This document shows positions 1-10,900 of a stretch of 64,000 nucleotides of DNA, piece after piece (the first letter of the stretch is position 1; each line of letters starts with the position of its first letter). This DNA is from Macrotrachela quadricornifera (Eukaryota; Rotifera; Eurotatoria; Philodinida; Philodinidae). The DNA lies in contig JAJEKB010020239.1 in assembly GCA_022393335.1 (NCBI GenBank), positions 198,128-262,127 of the forward strand, in the 5' to 3' direction. Under the pieces are notes generated by a model. The model saw only the letters and a list, made by a program, of their open reading frames with translations, was not told where the DNA came from and ran no database searches. A program made the position numbers and the translations under genes.

Positions 1-795
1 GTGGGGTGAACGAGGTAATCATCTTTGGGAGAAGACGGCACTTAATACTCTTTTCATAATATGTCTATACTTCCATATTTCTAAGTTTCTTTAACTCTAT
101 ATCTGTAGAGATGTTACCTGAATAGTTCTCTATTTTTGATTTTTCCACAAACTCAATTTCTCTATCAACTCATAGTATGAGTAAATTTCTGATTTCTGAT
201 TTTCTAATCGGTTTTATAGGCTTCTTCTCCAAAAGTCAGAAATCAGAAATTTAGTTAAAACTGGTAATAATTTGAATTTTGTTATGCCCTCTAAATGGTA
301 ACGAGCATGCGTTACGAAGAAAAATAGAAACGAAAATCGTTTTATGAAAAAAACTACTTGTAAATGTTGAATGATAATATGAATACTTTGATTTTAAGAC
401 AAGATTCATCTTTTTCTTTTATAAGGTAACCTAGAAACCGAATGAAAAACAATGAGCCGTTCTGTGTACACTACGTCTGTTTAATTGACTTAACAAAGAA
501 TATGATAAATGGTGAAAGAAAGAAAAACAAGCAATTACATCCATTATTCATTTCAAACACAAATAGAAATACTTTACTAACATGTACCATCATTTTTGAT
601 TGCGTCTAACATAAAATATTTACAGTATTCCTACTTAAACAGCTATTTAGCAGTATTTATTGGACGCAAATAAAGTCGTGTGACTATATTTTTAAATAGA
701 ACAGTCTAGTTAGTACTATTACATTTCTTCTTCTCATTGCATTAGTCATCTTCAAAGAGTGTTTTTTTCCATACATGTAAAAGCCGAAAAGACGC
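1..795. other. Intergenic, no gene seen
   Basis: AT-rich sequence with no convincing coding frame. The one structure I see is a hairpin at about 183-254: the arm TAAATTTCTGATTTCTGA recurs inverted some 35 bases later, giving a stem of about 23 bp. Confidence 0.5.
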
Positions 796-1040
796 TTCAA
801 CTATTCAATTATTGATACATGAAAGATTAAGGACGCTAACTACAGGATGCTTTCTGCAGGATACTAGAACTAAAACGCATGATGTTGAGGGTGAGGGCGT
901 GAGAGATGAGGGTATGGGTGTGGGTGAGGTTGTCAAGGAACCGCTACCTGTAGGTTGCTGCTAAATGCAACGGACAGCCATCTGCAGGCAGTATCCTATA
1001 GTAGCATCCTTAATGTATCATATAGTAATAGTTGAATATT
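796..1040. mobile_element. MITE-like element with GAGGGTGAG core
   Basis: The left end (798-850, starting CAACTATTCAATTATTGATACA) reappears inverted at about 990-1037, both arms carrying TTAAGGA(C/T)GCT and CAACTATT. The interior (885-935) is a short G-rich array of GGTGAGG/GGTGTGG units. No coding capacity. Terminal inverted repeats around a minisatellite core are seen directly; the MITE label is inference. Confidence 0.6.
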
Positions 1041-2125
1041 CGAATATTCGAATAGTCGAATCAAATTAACGAGTTCTACACTACTGTTTTTTCCAGAATT
1101 TGACTCTAGTTAGAAACTGTAATGTGAAAAAAACGATAGGACAATTAATGTTTATTAATGAGCAACTGAATGTTGCTTTCTTTTCCAGTTTGTGAAGCTT
1201 AATATATTAGAGTTTACAATCACCAACATCATTTTACTTCTCTCTTTTGACGAACAAATCTGAAGATTTGGTTTTATTCGAATATTTTATTGTTAATATA
1301 AATATCTGTCATATGAGATTCGATTTAAAAAAACAGCCTGATATAATGGAGAATTATTGCCTGGCAAATAAAAAGCAGAATCATCCATCCAATTTTATTG
1401 ATTTACTGTATGACTTCATATCATTTTCTTCTTCTCTGCATGTGACAATATTTTTTTGTTCCGAACTCAATAACAATCGAAATACTTTCACAGTGGATAA
1501 ATCTGTTGAATGATTCAATGTATGTAATTCTACAAAACGCAGCCGAACTATATTGTTTTTACACTGACAGTGCTTAGTTGTGTTGCACACGTCTAACATA
1601 ATAAAAAATGTACTCGAAAAACAAAGTATTCTGTGGTGGATGAATACGTGAGTATTATAACTGATTTTTTGTAGTTTTTTTTCACCAAAAAACCCATTAG
1701 GAATGAATAAACATAAACTTATATGTACACTGTCGTTAATAATAGAAAAAAAACGCTATGCTCACTATTGTTAAAGAGAAAACCAATGCACAGAAATAAA
1801 GCTGATGCAAACACTTGAAATTTCTCTTCCATAGATTGAAAATGTTAATAACGAGCAACACATTATCATGAATAATAAAAAACATTGACGCACATACGTC
1901 GTGTGCACTTTTGTACAAACGTAAAGGACATTTCGCGTGAGAAAAATAACATTAATTCCATCTAAGCGAAGGAGCAATCAGTTGAATAAAATATAATAAA
2001 GAAAAATTCATCACTACTATATACAACAGATGTTTTTTTTTGTCTCACAGTTATACACAAAATAGTTTATAATCGAACACTACCCATAAATAAACGTGTA
2101 CAACAGTATTGACTGATATTTGATC
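1041..2125. other. Intergenic, no gene seen
   Basis: Short open frames on both strands (for example 1247-1513 and 1736-1977) have low-complexity composition, no domain and no splice context, and I treat them as chance. The stretch begins with an ATTCGAATATTCGAATA tract just after the preceding element. Confidence 0.45.
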
Positions 2126-2473
2126 ATGTCTGTAAGTATAATCATTACCAATACTGTTCATTATAACGGATTGTTTATTATTCAATTGAAGGAAAGCGTA
2201 TGGGATGTCGAAAATATTGCACGATCGGGATCAATAACTCATCTATTACAAGAAAATCAGGTTAAATTTTTCTCAAAATTTGTTGTAGAATGAGATATAT
2301 AAAGGAATTCACGTGAATAAATACTTTTTTTGATTTTTGTACAGAAAGGAAGCTCATGGGACGTCGAATACTCTAATCCATCAACCCCTTCAAATCAAGT
2401 AAATATATTTATATTTTATTCTAAACTTTTTCTATTTGATAAAAATGATAAAACTTATTCTCAGACAATCTGA
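2126..2473 (+). CDS. Tiny four-exon gene, 45-aa protein with duplicated WDVE motif
   Basis: Gene model built by eye from splice signals; no long ORF exists. Exons are 2126-2131 (ATG TCT), 2192-2260, 2345-2398 and 2465-2473 (ends TGA). Introns are 60, 84 and 66 nt, all GT-AG and all phase 0, with donors gtaagt, gttaaa and gtaaat. The predicted 45-aa protein carries the motif S-x-W-D-V-E twice, once per middle exon (SVWDVEN and SSWDVEY), so the second exon looks like a duplicate of the first. It is hydrophilic, rich in Ser, Asn and Gln, with no signal peptide or membrane segment. I do not recognise the family. The very short first and last exons are the weak points; the two middle exons with their conserved tetrapeptide are the strongest evidence. 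Confidence 0.45.
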
Positions 2474-3479
2474 CTAAAACTAACAACATATGTTATTAAA
2501 GAAGGAAAATATGATGTATGAGTTATACACTATAAGTAGTTAAATTAGATTTACATGACTAGAATCATTTCAACTCAATCATAGTGTCATTCTTCAGTCT
2601 CACCTCTAATATGTAATATCCATAAATGAACTATCATACTTTTGATTTCGAAAAATCTTCTACTTCATTTAATCGATTCAATAATAACGAGAGCCATTCG
2701 TGACAAGATGCGTCTTATCCAATACTACAACAGTCATGTGTTGTCTTAATTTTGGCCATTGAAATATACACATATACTTTTACATAAACTATATAGATAC
2801 TACATCAATTTTGTATAGACTTTAGAAAAAATTCTGTACAATAGTCTAATGTATTTTCACAAAAATATTTGTTAAGAAAACAACGTACTATATAAATATT
2901 ATGGAACGAGGCCCCCTGTGGTATGGGAATATTATAACAGTAAAAATGCATCGTCTAACAACTGTCTTTATTTTCATCAATCATTCCTTCTAAGATACAA
3001 ATAATCTCTCCTAGACAGAGAATAAAAATTAAGAGAACGCAAAAGAATATATAAGTTTATAGATATCAGAACTCCGAATGGGCTGGTTCATCGACCATTA
3101 TGAACTGGAAGCTTTTCGAAAATTATTTTGAGACAAGACAGGTTAAAACATTATTTCGACAAGATTCTATGAGATTAGGAATGCAACAGTCAAGTTAATT
3201 GGGTATATATAGGATGTGTAAAAATGTTTTTGCGGGAGGGGGGAGGCGGTACCACTACGATTTTAAATAGCATACATAGCGATATTAGTACCAAATTAAA
3301 CCGTGTCGAAAATGGGATTTATTGATACTAAATGGTAGGAGTTAACAAAACCTTTTAATGTCAAATTTAAGAAAATTTTCGGAATTGTATGCTTTTTCTG
3401 CATAGAAAAATCGAGGCGTTAGGAATTGGAACATAGATTACACTATTTTCTTTTGATATTTTTACATAATTTGATAGTA
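2474..3479. other. Intergenic, no gene seen
   Basis: No coding frame recognised. A G-rich patch (3234-3249, GCGGGAGGGGGGAGGCGG) stands out in otherwise AT-rich sequence. Nothing else is supportable. Confidence 0.4.
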
Positions 3480-4640
3480 GGGGTCGACCAGCTTAGATTC
3501 ATGAACTTGGTTCAAACGAACTGAAGAACCGGTCCAACGGTTCTTTTTGAACGAACTGAACTTTTCCAACAGTTCACTCCATATGAACTGAACTGTTCGA
3601 ACAGCTCTTTTGAGCAAACTGAACTTTTGAAAAACAGTTCATCTCTATGAACTGATGCCATAGGTTTCCAAGGTATATCGCACAGGAGTATCCTTAGGTC
3701 TACATAGGCTATCATATAAAGATACCCATCGGACCTAATCGACTCTCATATGGAGGTACCCCTAAGTATTCATAGGCTATCATATAAAGGTACCCATCGG
3801 ACCTAATCGACTCTCATATGGAGGTACCCCTAAGTATTCATAGGCTATCATATTCGGGGTACCCATAGATCCTCCTGGATGCATATAGAGGTACCCATAG
3901 GTCCTCATGGGCTATCATATGTAGGTAGCCTTGAGTCATCATAGCCTATCATACAGGGGTACCTTTAGGTCTTCATGGAGGCATATAGAAGTACCCTAGG
4001 CAGGCACTGAGCCCGAGCTTCCCGAGCTCGGCTACTCCCGGGTAGGACATTCCCGAGCTCGATCGTTCCCAGGCTCGGTCATCTCCGGTAGCACGTATCC
4101 CGGGAATAGTTAGTAACAAAAGAGTTTCAGTCAATCAGATTTTGAGGAATTTTTTCTCCATGAAGATAAGGACGCATCATAAGGTTGGTCGGGCAAATTC
4201 AAGATTATCAAGGGCGCTCTACAAAAGTCCTCATAGAATCTCCGACGGTTGTCCATGAAATAAGCGAGTTACAATTTCCTGCCACCTGATTGGTCAGGTT
4301 TTTGACCAATAGAAAAGCGGACGAAGCGACGAGCAATTTCCGATAGGTACTTAGATACTATAAAGCTTGAAGACCTAACTTAGTCCTTTCCTGCTGTAAA
4401 CTTCGACTTTAATTAAAGTTTAGAGTTTAATGTGCCATTCCTATTGATGACTCAAGGGTGCCTTCAATATATAGTATGTGAGGGCCTAAGGATACCTCTA
4501 TATCATAGCCCATGAAGACCTATGGATATCTTTTTATGATAGGTCTCGGAGACCATAACGTCAGTTCATTCAAAGTAAACTGTGGAGTCAGTTCATCGGT
4601 TCTGAACTAGAACTGAGCTTGTCGACCTCCAGTTCTTAGA
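3480..4640. mobile_element. Composite foldback element with inverted minisatellite arms
   Basis: Both ends carry GTCGACC next to AGCTT or AGCTC in opposite orientation (about 3483 and 4620). Inside each end lies a GAACTG/CAGTTC-rich block (3495-3655; inverted 4560-4615), then a minisatellite built on GGTACC, TAGGC and ATCATAT words (3655-3990; inverted 4440-4545). The middle holds a GC-rich CCCGAGCTCGG cluster (4015-4110) and about 330 bp of unique sequence. No transposase ORF. The mirrored order of three repeat types argues for one foldback element rather than chance neighbours. Confidence 0.6.
3655..3990 (+). repeat. Minisatellite, 33/66-bp units with GGTACC
   Basis: A 66-bp unit (about 3707-3772) is repeated essentially exactly at 3773-3838, and each 66-mer is two diverged 33-mers sharing TATCATAT or TCTCATAT, GGTACC and AGG. 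Further degraded units continue to about 3990. The inverted counterpart lies at 4440-4545. Confidence 0.8.
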
Positions 4641-5989
4641 ATGTGCAAGATAAGCTTGTGAAAAGTAGTCAAGGGTAAATACGAGTTTTCAGAATAATAA
4701 AGTTATATTAAAATTTTTTGAGACGTGAATTCTGTAAATTGACACACCTCCTTCGACCTAAATTTGAGTTCTTATTAATATACTAAAGATCCTAGAATTA
4801 GATAATCACAATACACTGATACAAAAAGAAACGATCGATAATGTAATAAGTCACTAGTGCATCCCTGTATGAGACGAGTACTATGTTTTTCATTGAAATT
4901 ATATTTTTTGACATAGGTAATTTTTTTCAACAGTTTGAAGTTTTTTTCCGAAAGTTTTTAGTACATGTTGATGAATATGTACAAAGGTTTTCGGGAAAAG
5001 ACCCTTAACTGTTCAAAAAAAGCTACCTACGCTAAAAAATATAGTTCCAATGAAAAATACAGGACTTACCTCATAGAATCTCGTGGAAAAAAACAATATT
5101 TTAGCCTTTTCTGTCTCATAGCCGTTTCCGAAAAACTTTTAGCCTATAACGATCCATTCGGAACGTTGATTTCATCTCATCCCATCCTATATGGAGCCTT
5201 ATCTGCACTACAAGACTGCTTTGCTCCTGTTGAAATATTAATAAGAAGCATAGTCTTTCCAATTACGTAACGAAAGAAGATGTACTCTAGAATTAAGATT
5301 AAAACAATACTAATACGATTTGAAATCACAAGAAGGGAATCAATGATTTTGCACCAACACTCATTAATATATAGTAAGAATAATGAGGTCCTATTTCCGT
5401 TTTTCGATCAGGAAAGAATAAAATTGGGCTCAAGATATCGAGGGACGAGAAATTCGACTATAAGATTTGTTTGTCAAAATTTTCGAGTCAAGATACCTCG
5501 GTCCGTGATAGTCAATATTTAATGAATATAGTGAAGCTAATAAGACTTCGCTATTCTTTCGACATACTCCTTTCTTAACTGAACGAAAACTAAAGTGGAA
5601 TCTTATCGCTCCTTATACCATGCACCAGATGTGCTACTACCGTGGGGAACGGGAGAGACTTCGGTCTTGACGTCGACTGTTTCTTTCCTTGATTGGCACA
5701 AAATTGTCGATCCCTTCCATTTGATATTAACCTCTAATCAATGCTAATAATCTGACATCCCAGTGATGTTGTTACATCCTTAACAGGCCTCGAAATGGAT
5801 CGTCCGATCCACACTTTATTCCTATCATGAGGCAAGATTTATGCATCTTGCAACTGATAAGAACCTGGAAGTTTTATTATGGGAGCATTTTGCAGTTTTC
5901 ATCGACACACTTAATAAACACAGTATTTCTTTAGTTAAATGTTATTTCTTATCCACATACAAGATCGAGCGAAGTATTGATTGTACTAA
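4641..5989. other. Unassigned stretch with three same-phase ORF pieces
   Basis: Plus-strand frames at 4965-5270 (101 aa) and 5280-5522 (80 aa) share a reading phase and are separated by a single stop and nine bases; 5841-6188 (115 aa) is in the same phase but runs into the palindrome that follows. None shows a domain, signal peptide or recognisable motif. They could be a decayed element or gene, or chance; I do not assign a function. Confidence 0.3.
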
Positions 5990-6625
5990 CGCGGGAACGT
6001 TCCTAAGTGTGAGTCTCAGTTTTGAACCGGATATATACCAGTTTGTAGAGCTCGATAAGATTAGAAGAAGTCGAAAAGGATCGTCTCCATATGCGGTTCT
6101 TCTCAAGTTAGGATCATTTTACCCAATATTCAGCCATTGGCAAAACATATACGAACAAGTCGAATTAAAGAATTTCGACTTGAAATAATTCACAATAGAT
6201 AGGTCTCCTAACCGTTATAAAGTCCTAGAAAACTCATCTCAAAATATTGTTTTCTTTTTGAAATATTAGATACTTAAAAAACGGTTATAAACCATTAAGA
6301 AAGAACAAAAACGAGAACGTATTTAACATTCAATGTTTCAGGAAGAAAACATTATTTTGAGTTGAATTTTCTAGGACTTTATAATGGTCATGAGATCTAT
6401 CTATTGTGAATTATTTCAAGTCGAAATTATTTAATTCGACTTGTTCATATATGTTTTGCCAATGGCTGAATATTGGCTAAAGTGATCATCACTTGAGAAG
6501 AACCACATATGGAGACGATCCTTTTCGACTTTTTCTAATCTCATCAAGCTCTACTAACTGGTATATATTCGGTTCAAAGTGGAGATTCAAACTTGGCGAC
6601 CCTTTCCTCGTTAGGCGTATGAGTA
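5990..6625. repeat. Large palindrome, about 250-300-bp arms
   Basis: The left arm (about 6012-6275) and right arm (about 6335-6600) are inverted copies: TTTGAACCGGATATATACCA at 6021 pairs with the sequence ending GGTTCAAA near 6578, and GAACAAGTCGAATTAAA and AATTCACAATAGATAG occur in both arms. The loop is about 60 bp. No transposase is encoded, so this is a non-autonomous foldback or MITE-type repeat. Confidence 0.8.
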
Positions 6626-7982
6626 TTATTGAAGTATAACAGTGCTAGCAGTAGACTAAAATGAATGATGTAAGGTACAAATGGTAATTTATCTGTTCTT
6701 TTTGTCAAATTGATCAGCGGATAATCTATTTCACAATGGTTCTTGTTAATGAATCATAGTCTTCATCAAGTTAGAATATCGATGAATACATTTTACTTTT
6801 CCCTTCAACAGGTAATCCAACGTATCTGTCATGTTGGTACTACAAATATTAGAATTGCCTCACTATATTAAACTCGTGATCACCATGATGATAGAATATT
6901 TACAGTGTTTTGATAAAATATCGAAGCGATCATTGAGTTTCATCATATAAGAATTCTTTTTGTAGTCGACGTATACTTAAAATCAGCGTCGAACCTGTCT
7001 CTCCTAGAGTAGAAGTCACATTAGACCATCCAAAAGCGGTTGGATTTCGATACCTGACTGTCAGCCAATCAGTCGAAGAGCATGATTGGCAAGATGCTTC
7101 TCTGTGTCTTGTAGCTCATTGTTAAAGTTGTCAAATAAAATTCATATGACTATTAATCAGAAGCGTCTCTCTTTTAAAGGAGAAAAATAGCAAACACCTT
7201 TCCTAATGCTGGAAAATAAGAAAAATTAAAGTTAAAAAAATGTTCGAACGAATTGTTCTATCATTAGAGATGCAACAATGGTGATAAGCCACAGGTCTAT
7301 CGACAACAGCGACCTAAGTTAGAGCGTCACATCGGTCCATACATGTAACGATGGGCGATGCTATCAATGGAAGGTGCACCGTCACCATGGCATCCACAGT
7401 TGTGACGAAATGAGCGAAGCTATGTTAATCTGATCGAGCGTTTTAAACAAAAATATTTAATGATTGTTTATTAAGATGAACAAGAACTTTACAGTGATGA
7501 TTCTTGCACTTAGAATAAATTTTTTTCGTAATATTCATTTGTTTACATAAATCAAATGGAAAAGCTGAACAATATGAAAGGTTTATGAAAAAATGTTAGT
7601 TTTTCGTTGGTGACAAAGTATTATTTTCCATCTTGTAATATGCATGAAATGAACTGCTTTTACAAAACCTTTTTATTTTGTCTCACTTTGACCATCACAA
7701 TTTAGTAATAATCGTTTCTTGCTGAGAGATTTAAAAAAGTCCTATCCTTATAATTGATGAGTGGTCAAGATAGTATTAGATTGTTGATCGAAGAGTGGAC
7801 TTTAAAGCACGCATTGTCGGAAGTCAAAGTTAATTTCACGAGATATTTGCTAATTCCCAAAGAGTACGTTGTAAATAAAAAGTAAAAGAGCATAAATCGT
7901 AAAATTTATGATGTTTAGCAAACTGCTCGACCGTCTGATATCCATCTGGACACAAAAGATTTAAAGATGGTCCCATCTATTA
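6626..7982. other. Upstream region of the NHL-repeat gene, no gene seen
   Basis: No coding frame recognised. A somewhat GC-richer block at 7260-7440 contains short self-complementary words but no RNA structure I can name. It presumably includes the promoter and 5' UTR of the following gene; no TATA or initiator element can be chosen with confidence. Confidence 0.4.
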
Positions 7983-10900
7983 ATGCACGAAGGTTTGAAT
8001 TTACCGTTAATGAAAGAATTATTATCAAATAATTCCTATTTAAATAGCACAACTCAAGGAATGAAAATAGCCATGATCATCGTAGGAACTATTATTGGGA
8101 TATGTGCCGTGGTAGCAGCCATCGTTGTGCCTGTACTTTTAACACAAGAAACTGCCTCAACGTCAACAACAACAATAACATCTGGTGAGCAATAGAAACA
8201 ACTATTAAGCGCATTTTTACTAAAACAGAATCAGCTGAAAATAATATCACTACTTTTTCACCAGATTTTTTTTGTTATCGTTCCTCTACAAGTCCATCGT
8301 ACTTTTGTCGATTAAAGAATAATTCAACAAAGAGACATCAAATGTCTCTCGTACTACGAAAAATTTCGAAATCATGTAATTATGGTGAGAAGCGAAATTG
8401 TATCAGTAGCCGATCAATATTTTAGATTTGAATTCTTACCCAAAGTACGACTAGTTCAAAAGTAATTAAATAAGGTTGATAATGCAGACCTTTGAGACGG
8501 GCTTCGAGTCTAAAAGTTTTTTGTTAATCGGGATTGAATCCGAAGCAGGGTCCCAAATTTTGCTACTGATTGGGTTCCAGTCCAAACAGCTGTGGACTCG
8601 ATGATCTCTAGTAGACAGCGTATATTAAATTATTGGAAGAAAAAGACGCATTGATTTTTTTCAAATTTTTAGAAAAACATTTCATAATTGCTTAGTATAG
8701 TCAATAGAAAAATAAGCTTATCAGAATTTGTTGACATGTTAACATGAATTTCAACGGTGAAAATATCTCTCAAACATTTAATAAACACACCTTTTATTCG
8801 AAAACATTATTTTTCTAATTCGTATAAACCATAATGTGATTACATTAGGTTTTGTTAGAAATTGTTACCATCCATTCAAGTATTGTTTTTAAGTATGAAC
8901 TCGCTTCTGTCTAAGTTTAATAACTTTATTTGGAAAAATCAATTCTTCAACAAACGAATGAAAGAAAAAAAGTTATTTCATCAGTTCATCAATTATTTTT
9001 ATAAGATGACAATTTAAATAACAAATTATTTCATCTTTTTCTACATCAATCTACCAGTCCAAGGGTTCTTATCCGTCTTGATGAAGATCTTCGTCAATGG
9101 TCGTCTTATAATACACAGCTATTTCAAGAAACTCATATGTATGACAATTTTTCGACATAAACGTTTAATCTATAGATCAAGTTTTTCTCCTTTCGCCAAT
9201 TGACCGTAACATAGACATGTTACTCAGTCAAATAAATTATTGTACGTGTACTAGGACTAGTAGCATCAGGTGGAACATCACTATCAACAGCTTCAACGGT
9301 GTCGACGGCATCAACAGCATCGACACCTTCAACAGCATCCATAACGGTCTCCACAGCATCGACAGCTTCAACAGCATCAACAGCATCAACAGCATCAACA
9401 ACGGTCTCTACAGCATCAACAGCATCCACAACGGTCTCAACAGCATCCACAACGGTCTCCACAGCATCAACAGCATCCACAACGGTCTCCACAGCATCAA
9501 CAGCATCCACAACGGTCTCCACAGCATCAACAGCATCCACAACGGTCTCCACAGCATCAACCACATTACCAAGTAAAAAGATTGAAAATTACCTTATTAA
9601 TAAGAGTTAATAGGTTATATTTTTCAACAGTAAAAACCAAAAACTTTTGAGTGCACCTACTAATAAGACAAAAATCTGACTCACTTCTCACGACATAGAT
9701 TTTAATATACATTTGAATCAAATCAGTACTAGGCAATTGTGACCAAAACTCAGATTATGATGAACTGGATGAAAGAAAAGCGATCCATAAGTCATCGTGC
9801 TCCTCACTACTCCAATTTATGGTTTGATCTTTAAATTTTGTTTATTCTAGTGCATTCGTATCGTGAAGAGTGACAGATAGACTATGAGTGATCCATCTAA
9901 TAAAAATTCATGCCACACAGCCTTATTTTGTATCGTAATTAAATCTGTTTCTAATAATTGCTTTTTATTCTATTTCATGGTTTCAGTCAAAATTTATTTA
10001 ATATGATTAAGCATGCACTTAACGTATACCAAAAGTTCCATAAATGTGGAACTCGAAGGTTCTACTTGAGATTCAAAAATTTTACTTCATTTTTAAAATG
10101 TTCATGTTTTAAAATTTTACTCGAGTTGTCAAAATTTTAATGCTCGAGTACTCGAGTTTTCAACTATTCAACTATTCGGATTTTTAAACCACTCCTGCCT
10201 TGAAGGTGAGGGTGGGAGTGAAGCGTGCCATGAAGAGGTGAAGATGAGGATCGTAGTTGGGGGAGGAGCACATATGACAGATTAATGTGAGAGTGAGAAA
10301 GTTGGCATATCAGTAGTTAAGGTGAGGATGACATGGTTTAGATGCCGGTCACGCAGTACGGCAACATGAGGTGAGGAGTCCATATGAGGATGAGAGGATG
10401 TATATGATGGCGAGAGGCTTGCTCATATATGTCCGTCAAGATATGAGTGGCGAGTGAGATATGTAGGATAGTTTAAAACTAGCGTCGACTCAGAACTTGA
10501 CTTGTCCAGTTTCAAAAGTTTAAGAACCAGGTAGTTGGAAACTGGAGTACTCGAATTATAAAAGTTTAAAGCTCGAGTAAAATTTTAATACTCGAAATGA
10601 AATAAGAGAGGATCCGCGAGAGCACTGACCAACTTTATATGAAGGCGGATGCCGACAAAATTTTGATTTTCGATTTAACCATCTAAAACNNNNNNNNNNN
10701 NNNNNNNNNNNNNNNNNNNNNNNNNNNNNNNNNNNNNNNNNNNNNNNNNNNNNNNNNNNNNNNNNNNNNNNNNNNNNNNNNNNNNNNNNNNNNNNNNNNN
10801 NNNNNNNNNNNNNNNNNNNNNNNNNNNNNNNNNNNNNNNNNNNNNNNNNNNNNNNNNNNNNNNNNNNNNNNNNNNNNNNNNNNNNNNNNNNNNNNNNNNN

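Noticed and set aside
3655..3990. CRISPR-like array
   Set aside because: The units are contiguous tandem repeats without unique spacers, in a eukaryotic context with no cas genes.
9220..9564. 114-aa minus-strand ORF of VDAVETV repeats
   Set aside because: It is the antisense of the 30-bp minisatellite. The plus-strand Thr/Ser frame is flanked by matching splice sites and joins the NHL gene in phase.
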